Virus record (IMG/VR): IMGVR_UViG_3300044733_003767 | Span: 1 to 24,854 of that record | Source: a virus | Length of the DNA: 24,854 nt | Reading direction: 5' to 3' (one strand) | In this document: one piece after another, positions 9,065 to 16,796 of the stretch | Layout: every line of letters begins with the position of its first letter | Numbering within the stretch: position 1 is the stretch's first letter | Translations under genes and position numbers: made by a program | The notes under the pieces: model-generated | Told to the model about the DNA's origin: nothing | The model's database searches: none | The model's input: only the letters and a program-made list of their open reading frames with translations

Positions 9065-9409
9065 GTGCCTAAAGTGTATGTCGTTTCCGAGACCTTGCAG
9101 CACAATATCGCAAGTGCTTTGGATTACGGCCAAATCGAGACCATTCTGCCGCCCAATGCGCAGATTGCGTTTTCCGTCGTACCAACGGTATGGCGAATCC
9201 AGCGTAAGCTGGACAAATTCACCGACGACGACTATTTGTTGTTGATTGGGGATCCATCCGCAATAGGTATCTGTTGCGCGGTGGCAGCGTTCAAAAACAA
9301 TGGACGCTTCAAGTGCCTGAAGTGGGATAAGCGGGAACGCCGCTATATTCCCCTTGAGGTTGATCTTTTCAAGAAAGGAGAATCCAATGAGCCTAACGAG
9401 TTTATTTGA
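9065..9409 (+). CDS. Conserved phage protein of unknown function (114 aa)
   Basis: GTG at 9065 is chosen because GAGAAAGGAGAAC ends about 9 bases before it; an in-frame TTG at 9044 lies upstream of that ribosome site. The protein starts VPKVYVVSETLQHNI and contains LPPNAQIAF, DDDYLLLIGDPSAIG and GRFKCLKWDKRERRYIPLEVDL. I recognise this pattern as a small protein seen repeatedly in marine and freshwater phage replication regions, but know no biochemical function. The GDP-x-A-I-G turn followed by a C/A-rich helix hints at a compact alpha/beta fold. It is the first gene of the rightward operon and overlaps the next gene by 23 bp. Confidence 0.82.
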   Translation: MPKVYVVSETLQHNIASALDYGQIETILPPNAQIAFSVVPTVWRIQRKLDKFTDDDYLLLIGDPSAIGICCAVAAFKNNGRFKCLKWDKRERRYIPLEVDLFKKGESNEPNEFI

Positions 9410-9938
9410 GAACGAAGCCGATGCGCTGCGCGTCAATGACGATCAGATCACCGGAATAGCTGCCCTTGCCCGTCGCGCCAAGTCACTGGAAAAGCAGATT
9501 GACGACGCGGAAGACATCCTCAAAGGGCATAAGGAACAGTATCGAAAGCTGACCGAGGAGACGATCCCGGAAGCGCTGGCCGAGCTCGGAATGTCGTCCT
9601 TCCGTATGGAAGACGGCAGCTCGATCGAGGTGAAGCCCTTCTACAGCGCCTCGATCACTGAAGCCCGACGCGCTGAGGCCTTCCAATGGCTCAGGGACCA
9701 CGGCTTTGACGACATCATCAAGAACACCGTCAGCGTGCGCTTCGGGCGCGGCGAGGACGAGCTGTGCAACAGACTCCTTGGCATGCTCGGTCAGCAGGGT
9801 TTCCCTGTCGAGCAGTCCGAGAAAGTAGAACCTTCGACCCTCAAGGCCTGGGTCAAGGAGCGGGTGACACGCGGCGAGCAGTTCCCAATGGAACTCTTCG
9901 GCGCGTACATCGGCAAAAAGGCCTCGATTAAATCCTAA
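9387..9938 (+). CDS. Conserved phage protein, coiled-coil N-terminus (183 aa)
   Basis: ATG at 9387 follows AAGAAAGGAG with 7-base spacing; an in-frame ATG at 9354 lies upstream of that ribosome site. Residues about 15-60 (ARRAKSLEKQIDDAEDILKG and onward) are predicted coiled coil. A conserved-looking core follows: FRMEDGSSIEVKPFY, AFQWLRDHGFDDIIKNTVSVRFGRGEDE split around a short linker, then VEPSTLKAWVKER and FGAYIGKKASIK at the end. I recognise the family from phage replication clusters, usually beside the SSB-like protein encoded next, but no activity is known to me. It sits 13 bp before the SSB-like gene, so an accessory role in replication or recombination is a context-based guess. Confidence 0.82.
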   Translation: MSLTSLFENEADALRVNDDQITGIAALARRAKSLEKQIDDAEDILKGHKEQYRKLTEETIPEALAELGMSSFRMEDGSSIEVKPFYSASITEARRAEAFQWLRDHGFDDIIKNTVSVRFGRGEDELCNRLLGMLGQQGFPVEQSEKVEPSTLKAWVKERVTRGEQFPMELFGAYIGKKASIKS

Positions 9939-9951
9939 AGGACCACGAACC

Positions 9952-10725
9952 ATGGCTAAAACAGCACTTGCAGAAAAATCCCAAGCCTCGACCGCCTTGG
10001 CAATTGCCTCGGCTTTTGAGGAGGATGCCGGTAGCAGCTTTGCGGGAATGAATCAGGACGATTTCGCCCTGCCGTTCCTGCGCTTGCTCACCAATACTTC
10101 GCCCGAAGTCGGTGAGCTCGACGGAGCCCTGCCCGGCATGATCCTGAACTCCGTTACGAACCAACTCTATGACGGCAAGAAGGGCATCACGGTTGTTCCG
10201 TGCGCCTACGTGCGTCAGTACATTGAGTGGGCTCCGCGGGGCAGTGGATCTGGCGCGCCCATTCACATCTACCCGGCAACCAGTGACATCCTGTCCAAGA
10301 CTCATCGGGAACCCGGTGACAACAAGGATTACTTGGACAACGGTAACTACATCGAAAACACGGCCAACCACTACATCATGGTCATCGGCGAAGACGGCAC
10401 CCCCGCGCCGGCCCTTGTCGTGATGAAGTCCACACAGCTCAAGAAGAGCCGCAAGTGGAACAGCATGATGCAAGCGGTTAAGCTCCAGGGTAAGAACGGC
10501 CTGTTCACGCCCCCGATGTACAGTCAGATGTATCGGCTTTCCACGCAGCCTGAGTCAAACGACAAGGGCAAGTGGTTCGGCTGGGAAGTCGAGCGTATCG
10601 GTACTGTCGAAGACGAGAGCATTTACGCTATTTGTAAGAGCTTTGCGGCATCGGTGTCATCCGGTGCGGTGAAGACCAAGCACGATAGCGACGGTGAAGG
10701 AGCCTCTGGCGCCACACCGTTCTGA
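9952..10725 (+). CDS. Probable phage single-stranded DNA-binding protein (257 aa)
   Basis: ATG at 9952 follows TAAAGGACC. The body contains LPFLRLLTNTSPEV, GMILNSVTN, GITVVPCAYVRQYIEWAPRG, MKSTQLKKSRKWNSMM and FTPPMYSQMYRLST. The last three resemble a protein family common in phage replication modules and often annotated as ssDNA-binding. The C-terminus is disordered and acidic-to-small (DSDGEGASGATPF), ending in Pro-Phe like the protein-interaction tail of bacterial SSB (classically DDDIPF). It sits between a conserved replication-cluster protein and the primase, as expected for an SSB. I cannot confirm an OB fold by eye, so the specific function is moderately supported. Confidence 0.72.
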   Translation: MAKTALAEKSQASTALAIASAFEEDAGSSFAGMNQDDFALPFLRLLTNTSPEVGELDGALPGMILNSVTNQLYDGKKGITVVPCAYVRQYIEWAPRGSGSGAPIHIYPATSDILSKTHREPGDNKDYLDNGNYIENTANHYIMVIGEDGTPAPALVVMKSTQLKKSRKWNSMMQAVKLQGKNGLFTPPMYSQMYRLSTQPESNDKGKWFGWEVERIGTVEDESIYAICKSFAASVSSGAVKTKHDSDGEGASGATPF

Positions 10726-10733
10726 TGTTTCCC

Positions 10734-10796
10734 GGGGCCGAAAGCAATATTTTCCCCCACTTACATGTTGCAAGTAGGCCCCATCTTTCGAGAAAG
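10734..10796 (+). promoter_or_regulatory. Structured leader before the primase gene with mutually exclusive pairings
   Basis: The 76-bp gap between the SSB-like and primase genes holds several complementary segments. GGGGCC (10734-10739) matches GGCCCC (10777-10782). CGAAAG (10739-10744) matches CTTTCG (10785-10790). ACTT (10759-10762) matches AAGT (10772-10775). The same CTTTC can also pair with GAAAG (10792-10796), which is part of the only Shine-Dalgarno-like run before the primase ATG at 10802. The region could fold into alternative RNA structures that hide or expose the ribosome site. The pairings are visible in the sequence; the regulation is inferred. Confidence 0.35.
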
Positions 10797-10801
10797 CAGA
10801 A

Positions 10802-12334
10802 ATGACCGATATTTCACGTTTCAAGGCAATCTTTTCGGGCTTGGATATTGCCTATGGGACGTACAAGATCGAAGGCGACAAGGGTAATGGCAAGCAAGCC
10901 GGCAAAGCCGTTGTCGTCCGCAAGCCGCCAACTGATGATCTCTGGCAGAAGCACCTTGAAGGCGTGGAGCCTTCTCTGGGCATCATCCCCATCCGCGCAG
11001 ATAACTCCTGCATTTGGGGATGCATTGATATTGATCAGTACCCTCTCGATCACACAGGGCTGATCAAGAAGATACGCAGCCTCGAGCTGCCCCTTGTCGT
11101 GTGCCGCAGCAAGTCAGGCGGCGCACACGTATTCCTGTTCGTCAAAGAACCGATCCCCGCTGCCGAGATGCAGCGGTATCTGAAAGCCTCCGCGGCGCTT
11201 CTTGGTGAAGCCGGTCGCGAGATCTTCCCGAAGCAAGCCGAGATCCTCGTCGAGCGAGGCGATACCGGCAACTTCCTGAACTTGCCGTACTTCGGCGGCG
11301 ACGACACGATGCGGTATGCCTTCAAAGATGATGGCAAAGCCGCGACGATGGAAGAGTTCTACGCCCTGTACGACCAGTTCGTGCAGGACAAGGCGCTCAA
11401 GTTCCCCGAAGAGCCAAAGGCCCCCGACGCCCCCGTTAAGGATGGTCCTCCATGCCTACAGGCTATCTGCGCACAAGGCGTGCCCGAAGGCACACGGAAC
11501 AATGCGCTGTTCAACATCGGCCTCTACCTGAAGCGCGCGCACCCGGCGACGTGGGACAACCTGATCGTCGAGTACAACTACAAGTACGTGAGCCCTCCGC
11601 TTCCGAACAACGAAGTGCAGATGTTGATCAAACAGATCAATAAGAAGGAGTATCGGTACAAGTGCAAAGACGCGCCGCTCAATAGCTTCTGCAATAGCGG
11701 CCTGTGCAGGACTCGCAAGTTTGGGATCGGGGCCCACGGGCCAGACTCCCCGCAGCTCTCTGCACTCTCGAAGTATGCGAGCGAACCACCACTTTGGTTT
11801 CTCGACGTCAACGGCAAGCGCATCGAGCTCGACACGGAAAGCCTCTTTAACCAGATGGCCTTCCAAAAGTCCTGCGTCGAAAAGCTCAACCTGTTGCCCC
11901 CGGCGGTGAAGAAGCCCGACTGGGAACAGCTCCTGAACGCACTGCTCACCGAGATGGTTGAGACGGAGCAGATCACGGTCGCGAGTGAAGACACCACCGT
12001 CACGGGCCGCTTCAACGACCTCCTCGAGGAGTTCTGCACACACTTGCAGCAGGCCCTCGATCGGGACGAGATTCTGCTCGGCCGGCCGTGGACCAACGAC
12101 GAGGAAGGCCGCACATATTTCCGCATGAAGGACCTCGAGGCACACCTCACGCGCAACAACTTCAAGGGCATGACTCTGCCAAAAATGGCACAGCGCATGC
12201 GCGACATCGGCGGCGAGCCAATCAGTCTTTTCCTCAAGAACCGCGCAACACGGTGTTGGCGCATCCCCCGCTTCGAGCGACAGGATTCGCCGTTCGAGAC
12301 CCCGGAACAGAAGAAAGGCAGGAGTCCATTCTAA
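10802..12334 (+). CDS. Archaeo-eukaryotic-type (AEP) DNA primase, TOTE-like (510 aa)
   Basis: The N-terminal domain carries AEP active-site signatures. CIDIDQYP provides D76 and D78 (motif I), CRSKSGGAHVFLF provides S105 and H109 (motif II, sGGxH), and EILVERGDTGNFLNLPYFGG resembles the third motif region of TOTE-type primases. From about residue 216 the second domain begins with PPCLQAI and EGTRNNALFNIGLYLK, followed by a Cys cluster at C288, C297 and C302, with C218 and C223 upstream. This looks like a PriCT-like region that could bind zinc or an iron-sulfur cluster. The product should make primers, and perhaps longer products, for the family A polymerase encoded three genes later. The C-terminal 180 residues are unassigned. 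ATG 10802 is the first in-frame start and has only a weak GAGAAAGCAG ribosome site. Confidence 0.88.
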   Translation: MTDISRFKAIFSGLDIAYGTYKIEGDKGNGKQAGKAVVVRKPPTDDLWQKHLEGVEPSLGIIPIRADNSCIWGCIDIDQYPLDHTGLIKKIRSLELPLVVCRSKSGGAHVFLFVKEPIPAAEMQRYLKASAALLGEAGREIFPKQAEILVERGDTGNFLNLPYFGGDDTMRYAFKDDGKAATMEEFYALYDQFVQDKALKFPEEPKAPDAPVKDGPPCLQAICAQGVPEGTRNNALFNIGLYLKRAHPATWDNLIVEYNYKYVSPPLPNNEVQMLIKQINKKEYRYKCKDAPLNSFCNSGLCRTRKFGIGAHGPDSPQLSALSKYASEPPLWFLDVNGKRIELDTESLFNQMAFQKSCVEKLNLLPPAVKKPDWEQLLNALLTEMVETEQITVASEDTTVTGRFNDLLEEFCTHLQQALDRDEILLGRPWTNDEEGRTYFRMKDLEAHLTRNNFKGMTLPKMAQRMRDIGGEPISLFLKNRATRCWRIPRFERQDSPFETPEQKKGRSPF

Positions 12335-12510
12335 TGAACCATCACCAACGTATGGTGTTCGTGGTCTATTGGATCAAGCCCGATCGCCCGGTCTCAATCG
12401 TCGGCGTGTTTGATGACTACCGCGACGCGCAGGAGAAGCAAGCCGAACAGCCTGAGCAGTTCGCGATCCACATCGCCCCCTACTACCCAGCCCCGCCCCT
12501 CGAACCATGA
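12334..12510 (+). CDS. Small uncharacterised protein (58 aa)
   Basis: ATG at 12334 overlaps the primase stop as TAATG, with AAGAAAGGCAGGAG ahead of it; the TGA overlaps the next helicase start as ATGA. The product begins MNHHQRMVFVVYWIK and contains VSIVGVFDDYRDAQEKQAEQ, then a Pro-rich end. The pattern of a beta strand, a short turn and a helix suggests a compact fold. Translational coupling on both sides makes it very likely expressed. No family was recognised. Confidence 0.72.
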   Translation: MNHHQRMVFVVYWIKPDRPVSIVGVFDDYRDAQEKQAEQPEQFAIHIAPYYPAPPLEP

Positions 12511-14006
12511 GCGTCGAAAAGGTATTCGGCCCTCCGGGCGCAGGCAAGACGACCTATCTGCTCTCGGTGGTACAAAACGAACTCGCGGCGGACGTCCATC
12601 CGACGCAGATCGGCTACTTTGCGTTCACCCGCAAGGCAGCAACCGAAGCCCGTGACCGGGCGATCCAGAAGTTCCCTGCGCTGAACCCGGACCTAGACTT
12701 CCCGTGGTTCCGTACCCTGCACTCGCTCGCCTACCGATGTCTCGGCATCACCAGCAAGGACATGATGGGCCCCGAGCACTACGCAGAGTTCGCTAAAGAG
12801 GCGGGGATTGAGCTGGGCGTTGAGCAGGGTGAAGAGGAGTTTGCCATCAAGGCGGATCACCCCATCCTGAACGAGGTCAACATCGCGCGGATCAAGGGCA
12901 AGGATCTTCGCCAGCACTACAACGAGAGCCGGATGGCGATCGAGTGGCATCACTTCGAGTATGTTGATCGGGCCTACAGACATTACAAAGCCTCACGCGG
13001 GCTCCTGGACTTCACGGACTTGTTAGAGAAAGTTCTAGACGAACCTGACAGACTTCCGTCATTAAAAACATTAATTATTGACGAAGCTCAGGATTTATCG
13101 CAATTACAGTGGCGTCTCGTTAAAGAGCTTATCGAACGCGCCGAGCGCACCTACATCGCCGGCGACGACGATCAAGCAGTCTACACATGGGCCGGTGCGG
13201 ACGTTGACTCCTTTCTCACTCTTGGCGGGGAGATCCGCGTCCTCGAGCAATCCTACCGCGTCCCCTCCAAGATCCACGCGCTCGCCGATCAGGTCGTAAA
13301 CCGTATCCGTAAGCGTCAGCCTAAAATCTGGAAGCCCCGCACCGAAGGCGGCGCGATCGTCTATTACAACGACTTCCACCACGTCGATATCACCAAGGGC
13401 GAATGGCTCGTGCTCGCCGCCGCAAACTACATGCTCACCGAGATGCACGAGTGGATCAAATCCCAAGGGCTGCTCTTCGAGCGCCACGGACAACGGAGCA
13501 TCCCCGAGTCCGTCCTCCATGCCGTCACCGGCTGGGAGCGCCTGCGCAAGGGCGGTGAAATCCCCTTTGAGACGGTCAAGACTATCTACAAGTTCCTCGA
13601 TCCCAGCGCCGTCAAGCGTGGGCACAAAGGGCTGAAGACGGCGAGCGTAGAAGCTATGTATACCCATGCCTCGCTGACCAAGGACCACGGCCTACAGACC
13701 GATGCCATCTGGCACGAGGCGCTGACCAAGATCGCCGAAGACAAGCGCAACTACCTCATCGCGCTCCTGCGCCGTGGCGTGAAGGTCACCGGCAAGGTGC
13801 CGATCAAACTGTCCACGATTCACGGCGCTAAGGGCGGCGAGGCGGACAACGTCCTCCTCATCGGCGACCTTTCGACCAAGTTTGCGCAGGAGTACGACAA
13901 GAACTCCGATGACATCAATCGGCTGCTCTACGTCGGCATTACCCGCGCCAAGCAGTCTCTGCATTTTGTTTTACCCAAGAACTCTTACAAGGGGTTTCGA
14001 CTTTGA
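12507..14006 (+). CDS. UvrD/Rep-like superfamily 1A DNA helicase (499 aa)
   Basis: SF1A motifs are present in order. FGPPGAGKTTYLL (residues 6-18) is Walker A, and GYFAFTRKAATEARDRA is motif Ia. TLIIDEAQDLSQLQW (near 189) is Walker B with DEAQD. YIAGDDDQAVYTWAGAD is motif III, LEQSYRVPSKIH is motif IV, LSTIHGAKGGEADNVLL is motif V and LLYVGITRAKQSLHFV is motif VI. It is expected to be a 3'-5' ssDNA translocase and helicase. At 499 residues it is shorter than cellular UvrD/Rep (about 670-720), with reduced accessory subdomains. It overlaps the upstream small gene by ATGA, and its stop overlaps the polymerase TTG start. Codon use changes sharply in a short AT-rich patch covering Walker B. No other hexameric replicative helicase is visible, so it may unwind at the fork (inference). 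Confidence 0.95.
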   Translation: MSVEKVFGPPGAGKTTYLLSVVQNELAADVHPTQIGYFAFTRKAATEARDRAIQKFPALNPDLDFPWFRTLHSLAYRCLGITSKDMMGPEHYAEFAKEAGIELGVEQGEEEFAIKADHPILNEVNIARIKGKDLRQHYNESRMAIEWHHFEYVDRAYRHYKASRGLLDFTDLLEKVLDEPDRLPSLKTLIIDEAQDLSQLQWRLVKELIERAERTYIAGDDDQAVYTWAGADVDSFLTLGGEIRVLEQSYRVPSKIHALADQVVNRIRKRQPKIWKPRTEGGAIVYYNDFHHVDITKGEWLVLAAANYMLTEMHEWIKSQGLLFERHGQRSIPESVLHAVTGWERLRKGGEIPFETVKTIYKFLDPSAVKRGHKGLKTASVEAMYTHASLTKDHGLQTDAIWHEALTKIAEDKRNYLIALLRRGVKVTGKVPIKLSTIHGAKGGEADNVLLIGDLSTKFAQEYDKNSDDINRLLYVGITRAKQSLHFVLPKNSYKGFRL

Positions 14007-15871
14007 GCACCATGCCTATGTTCCAGCGGCCCTCGGAGTGGGTGCCGCCCGCCAACTTTCCCGATCTTTCCGCCGCAACGGAGATTGCGATCGACCTTGA
14101 AACGTGTGACCCCCACATGGAGTCGATGGGGCCAGGATGGCCCCGGAAGGACGGCTTCATTGTCGGCTACGCCGTCGCAGTAGACGGATGGAAGGGCTAC
14201 TTCCCGATCGCCCATCAGGGCGGCGGCAACCTCGATGAGCGCATCGTCAATCGCTGGATGAAGAAAGTCCTCGAGTTGCCGTGCGACAAGATCATGCACA
14301 ACGCCGCCTACGATCTCGGCTGGCTGCGAGCTTCGGGCTTCATGGTCAACGGCACAGTCTACGACACCATGCTCGCGGCGCCTCTCATCGACGAGAACCG
14401 CTTCAGCTACGCCCTCAACAGCCTCGGCTTCGATTACCTCAAAGAGGTCAAGTCAGAGCAGGGGCTGAAGGACGCCGCCTCCGACTTCGGCGTGCACGCC
14501 AAGAAAGAGCTTTGGAAGCTTCCCGCGATGTATGTCGGCGAGTACGCTGAACAGGACGCGGCGCTCACGCTCAAGCTCTGGCACCACCTCAAGACGCTTA
14601 TCAAGAAAGAAGAAGTCGAGTCGATCTTCACGCTCGAGACCGAGCTGCTGCCGGTGCTGATCAACCTCACGTTCCAAGGCATCCGCTTCAACCGCGACAA
14701 GTGCGAGCAACTCATCGCCGACTTCAAGCGCAAGGAAGCCGAGCACATCAAGCAGATCAAAGCCCTCTCCGGCGAGAAGGTCGACATCTGGGCCGCGGCG
14801 AGCATCGCCAAGGCCTTCGACAAACTCGGGATCCCCTACCCCAAGACGACGACTGGCTTGCCAAGCTTCACCAAGACGTTCCTCGATGGCTATCCGCACG
14901 AGATCGCCAAGCTCATCATCGAAGCACGTGAGTTCAACAAGACCCACGGCACATTCCTCGAGCCTTACATGAACCACAGCGCCGCCGATGGGCGCATCCG
15001 CCCGCACATCAACCAGATGCGATCCGAAGACGGTGGTACCGTTACCGGGCGTCTCTCGATGAACAACCCCAACCTACAACAGGTACCCGCGCGTCATGAA
15101 ATTATCGGCCCGATGGTTCGCTCGCTTTTCCTCCCCGAAGAAGGACAACTTTGGGCAGCAAACGACTTCAGCTCACAGGAGCCTCGGCTTCTCGTCCACT
15201 ACGCTACCCTCCTCGATCTACCAGGAGCGGAGCGCATGGCGGAAGCATATCGCAGCAGCCCAGACACCGACTTCCACCAAATGGTGGCAGATATGGCGGG
15301 GATCCAGCGCAAAGCCGCAAAGACCATCGGACTCGGATTGATGTACGGAATGGGCAAGCAGAAGCTTGCCAACTCGCTCGATCTGCCGCTCGATGAAGCC
15401 GCGGAGCTCATCCAAAGCTTCCACATGAACGTCCCGTTCCTCAAGGGCACGGTCAACGCCGTGATGAAGCGCATCGAACACCCCGCCTCGGGCGGCTCGA
15501 TCCGTACGCTGCTGGGCCGCAAATGCCGCTTCCCGCTCTGGGAACCCGTGGAGTACGGCATCAACAAGGCGCTGCCGCGCGAACAAGCCGTCATTGAATA
15601 CGGACCACGGATCAAGCGTGCGATGACGTACAAAGGTCTTAATCGCCTCATCCAAGGCTCGGCCGCGGATCAGACCAAGGCCGCGATGGTCGCGCTCAAC
15701 AAGGCCGGCTTCCGTCTTCTCCTGCAAGTGCACGATGAAATCGCCGTGAGCGTCGAGAACAAAGAACAGGCGCAGGAAGCCGCACGGATCATGGCCGAAG
15801 CCGTCTCCCTCGAAGTCCCCTCCCGTGTTGACGTCGAGGTTGGTCCTTCATGGGGAGAGGCGGCGAAGTAA
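14003..15871 (+). CDS. polA: Family A DNA polymerase with 3'-5' exonuclease domain (622 aa)
   Basis: The exonuclease domain shows D31-L-E33, HNAAYDLGWL (N100, D104) and YAEQDAALT (Y181, D185), so proofreading residues are intact. The polymerase domain shows motif A as NDFSSQEPRLLVHYA (D388, E393, R395), the O-helix as RKAAKTIGLGLMYGMG (R436, K440, Y448) and motif C as LLLQVHDEI (H577-D578-E579). Aligning the O-helix with E. coli Pol I puts Leu444 at Phe762. No 5'-3' exonuclease domain is present, as is usual in phages. The TTG at 14003 overlaps the helicase stop and has AAGGGG about 9 bases upstream. ATG 14012 is an alternative start lacking a well-spaced ribosome site; it would only remove three residues. 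It replicates the phage genome with the primase and SSB-like protein. Confidence 0.96.
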   Translation: MSTMPMFQRPSEWVPPANFPDLSAATEIAIDLETCDPHMESMGPGWPRKDGFIVGYAVAVDGWKGYFPIAHQGGGNLDERIVNRWMKKVLELPCDKIMHNAAYDLGWLRASGFMVNGTVYDTMLAAPLIDENRFSYALNSLGFDYLKEVKSEQGLKDAASDFGVHAKKELWKLPAMYVGEYAEQDAALTLKLWHHLKTLIKKEEVESIFTLETELLPVLINLTFQGIRFNRDKCEQLIADFKRKEAEHIKQIKALSGEKVDIWAAASIAKAFDKLGIPYPKTTTGLPSFTKTFLDGYPHEIAKLIIEAREFNKTHGTFLEPYMNHSAADGRIRPHINQMRSEDGGTVTGRLSMNNPNLQQVPARHEIIGPMVRSLFLPEEGQLWAANDFSSQEPRLLVHYATLLDLPGAERMAEAYRSSPDTDFHQMVADMAGIQRKAAKTIGLGLMYGMGKQKLANSLDLPLDEAAELIQSFHMNVPFLKGTVNAVMKRIEHPASGGSIRTLLGRKCRFPLWEPVEYGINKALPREQAVIEYGPRIKRAMTYKGLNRLIQGSAADQTKAAMVALNKAGFRLLLQVHDEIAVSVENKEQAQEAARIMAEAVSLEVPSRVDVEVGPSWGEAAK

Positions 15872-15923
15872 TTGCGTTTTGGGTATCTAGCGCGTAAAGT
15901 CAAGACGGAAGAAAGGAGAACCC

Positions 15924-16397
15924 ATGGCTAAAGCAAAGACATCTGCAGAGAAGAAGCCGCTGCCCAAGGGGCTTAAGTGGAAGAACTTAAATTACGACGA
16001 TTTTAATTTTACGTTTCCGAGGATTGGCGTGAGGCGGTTAACGGAACGCGTTAAGGCCGGTGACAAGTCCGCCGAACCCAAGCTTGCGGAACTAAAAGAG
16101 TACGTTTGGCGCAATCGACGGAAGCGCAAGTACCGCTATCCAGGTCGCTACTCACCCGAGAAGCGTCGGGGATCGAAGTTCAAGACGATCATCATCCCTC
16201 TTGAGACCTACCACAAGATCAAAGAGATCCAGAAGTTCTACAAGGCGGGGATGGGATCGATCATCGCCCCGTTGATCGACGAGCTCTTTGACAAGACGTA
16301 CAAGGAAGCGGAGCTCCTCGCCCGCATCGAGGCCAACAGGAAGAAAGAAAGTGAAACATCGGACACAACTAAGCCTAGACGTCGAACTCACTTTTGA
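15924..16397 (+). CDS. Basic protein with ribbon-helix-helix-like segment (157 aa)
   Basis: ATG at 15924 follows AAGAAAGGAGAACCC, an excellent ribosome site. The N-terminal half is very Lys/Arg-rich. Residues about 85-125 read SKFKTIIIPLETYHKIKEIQ, then a helix-Gly-helix ending APLIDELF. A beta strand followed by two short helices is the layout of RHH (Arc/MetJ-type) DNA-binding proteins, with the strand probably FKTIII. The tail is charged. It could be a transcription regulator or a DNA-coating protein; the RHH call comes from pattern only. A weak promoter-like pair, TTGCGT then TAAAGT with 17-bp spacing, lies in the 52-bp gap upstream. The next gene overlaps its end by 47 bp. Confidence 0.72.
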   Translation: MAKAKTSAEKKPLPKGLKWKNLNYDDFNFTFPRIGVRRLTERVKAGDKSAEPKLAELKEYVWRNRRKRKYRYPGRYSPEKRRGSKFKTIIIPLETYHKIKEIQKFYKAGMGSIIAPLIDELFDKTYKEAELLARIEANRKKESETSDTTKPRRRTHF

Positions 16398-16599
16398 GGT
16401 ACTTGCGCCCATGGACGTCAACGGCGTTACGCTGCCCCCGATGGTCGATATCCAAGCCGCTTATGTATCGCTCGAGAAGCCAGACGGCAAAGTCTCTCGC
16501 GTAAACATACTCAAGGTACTGAGTGAATCTCAGCGAATCTTGCTCGAGGATCAGATCATCGATGAATTTACCGTAGAAGACGACGGAGACTTCGAATGA
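16351..16599 (+). CDS. Small uncharacterised protein (82 aa)
   Basis: GTG at 16351 is the preferred start, with AAGAAAGAAA just upstream; ATG 16411 would give a 62-residue product. The protein contains TFEVLAPMDVNGVTLPPMVDI and a longer beta-rich middle, then LSESQRILLEDQIIDEF and an acidic end. It overlaps the previous gene by 47 bp and couples to the next as ATGA. I do not recognise the family. The alternating hydrophobic strands suggest a small beta domain. The reading frame is well supported by coupling, the start less so. Confidence 0.62.
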   Translation: MKHRTQLSLDVELTFEVLAPMDVNGVTLPPMVDIQAAYVSLEKPDGKVSRVNILKVLSESQRILLEDQIIDEFTVEDDGDFE

Positions 16600-16796
16600 G
16601 CCAGGTATTCCCCGATCGGGTAGTGAACGACGAAGGTGATGCTCGGATCCGAGGGGGTCTCACGCTACGCGACTACTTCGCGGCACAGGCGCTCTTAGGG
16701 CTGTTGGCCTCTTCTCGCGGGATGTACTCCGCGAAAGTGCTTGCCGATGAAGCCTACGAGATGGCCGATACAATGCTCGAGGCCCGCGGGCCATGA
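16596..16796 (+). CDS. Conserved small phage protein with DYFAAQAL motif (66 aa)
   Basis: ATGA overlap at both ends places it firmly in the operon. GLTLRDYFAAQALLGLL, then YSAKVLADEAYEMADTMLEAR, matches a small family very common in tailed phages and prophages of Proteobacteria. Its function is unknown to me. The whole protein is predicted helical apart from the N-terminal 20 residues. Confidence 0.82.
   Translation: MSQVFPDRVVNDEGDARIRGGLTLRDYFAAQALLGLLASSRGMYSAKVLADEAYEMADTMLEARGP

Noticed and set aside
11456-12264. Two overlapping - strand frames of about 228 codons opposite the primase
   Set aside because: Both lie within the primase coding region in other frames, with no ribosome site and no recognisable domain.
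15872-15923. Promoter TTGCGT - 17 bp - TAAAGT before the RHH-like gene
   Set aside because: The -35 box matches only 3 of 6 positions and the upstream operon can supply the transcript, so it is not listed as a feature.
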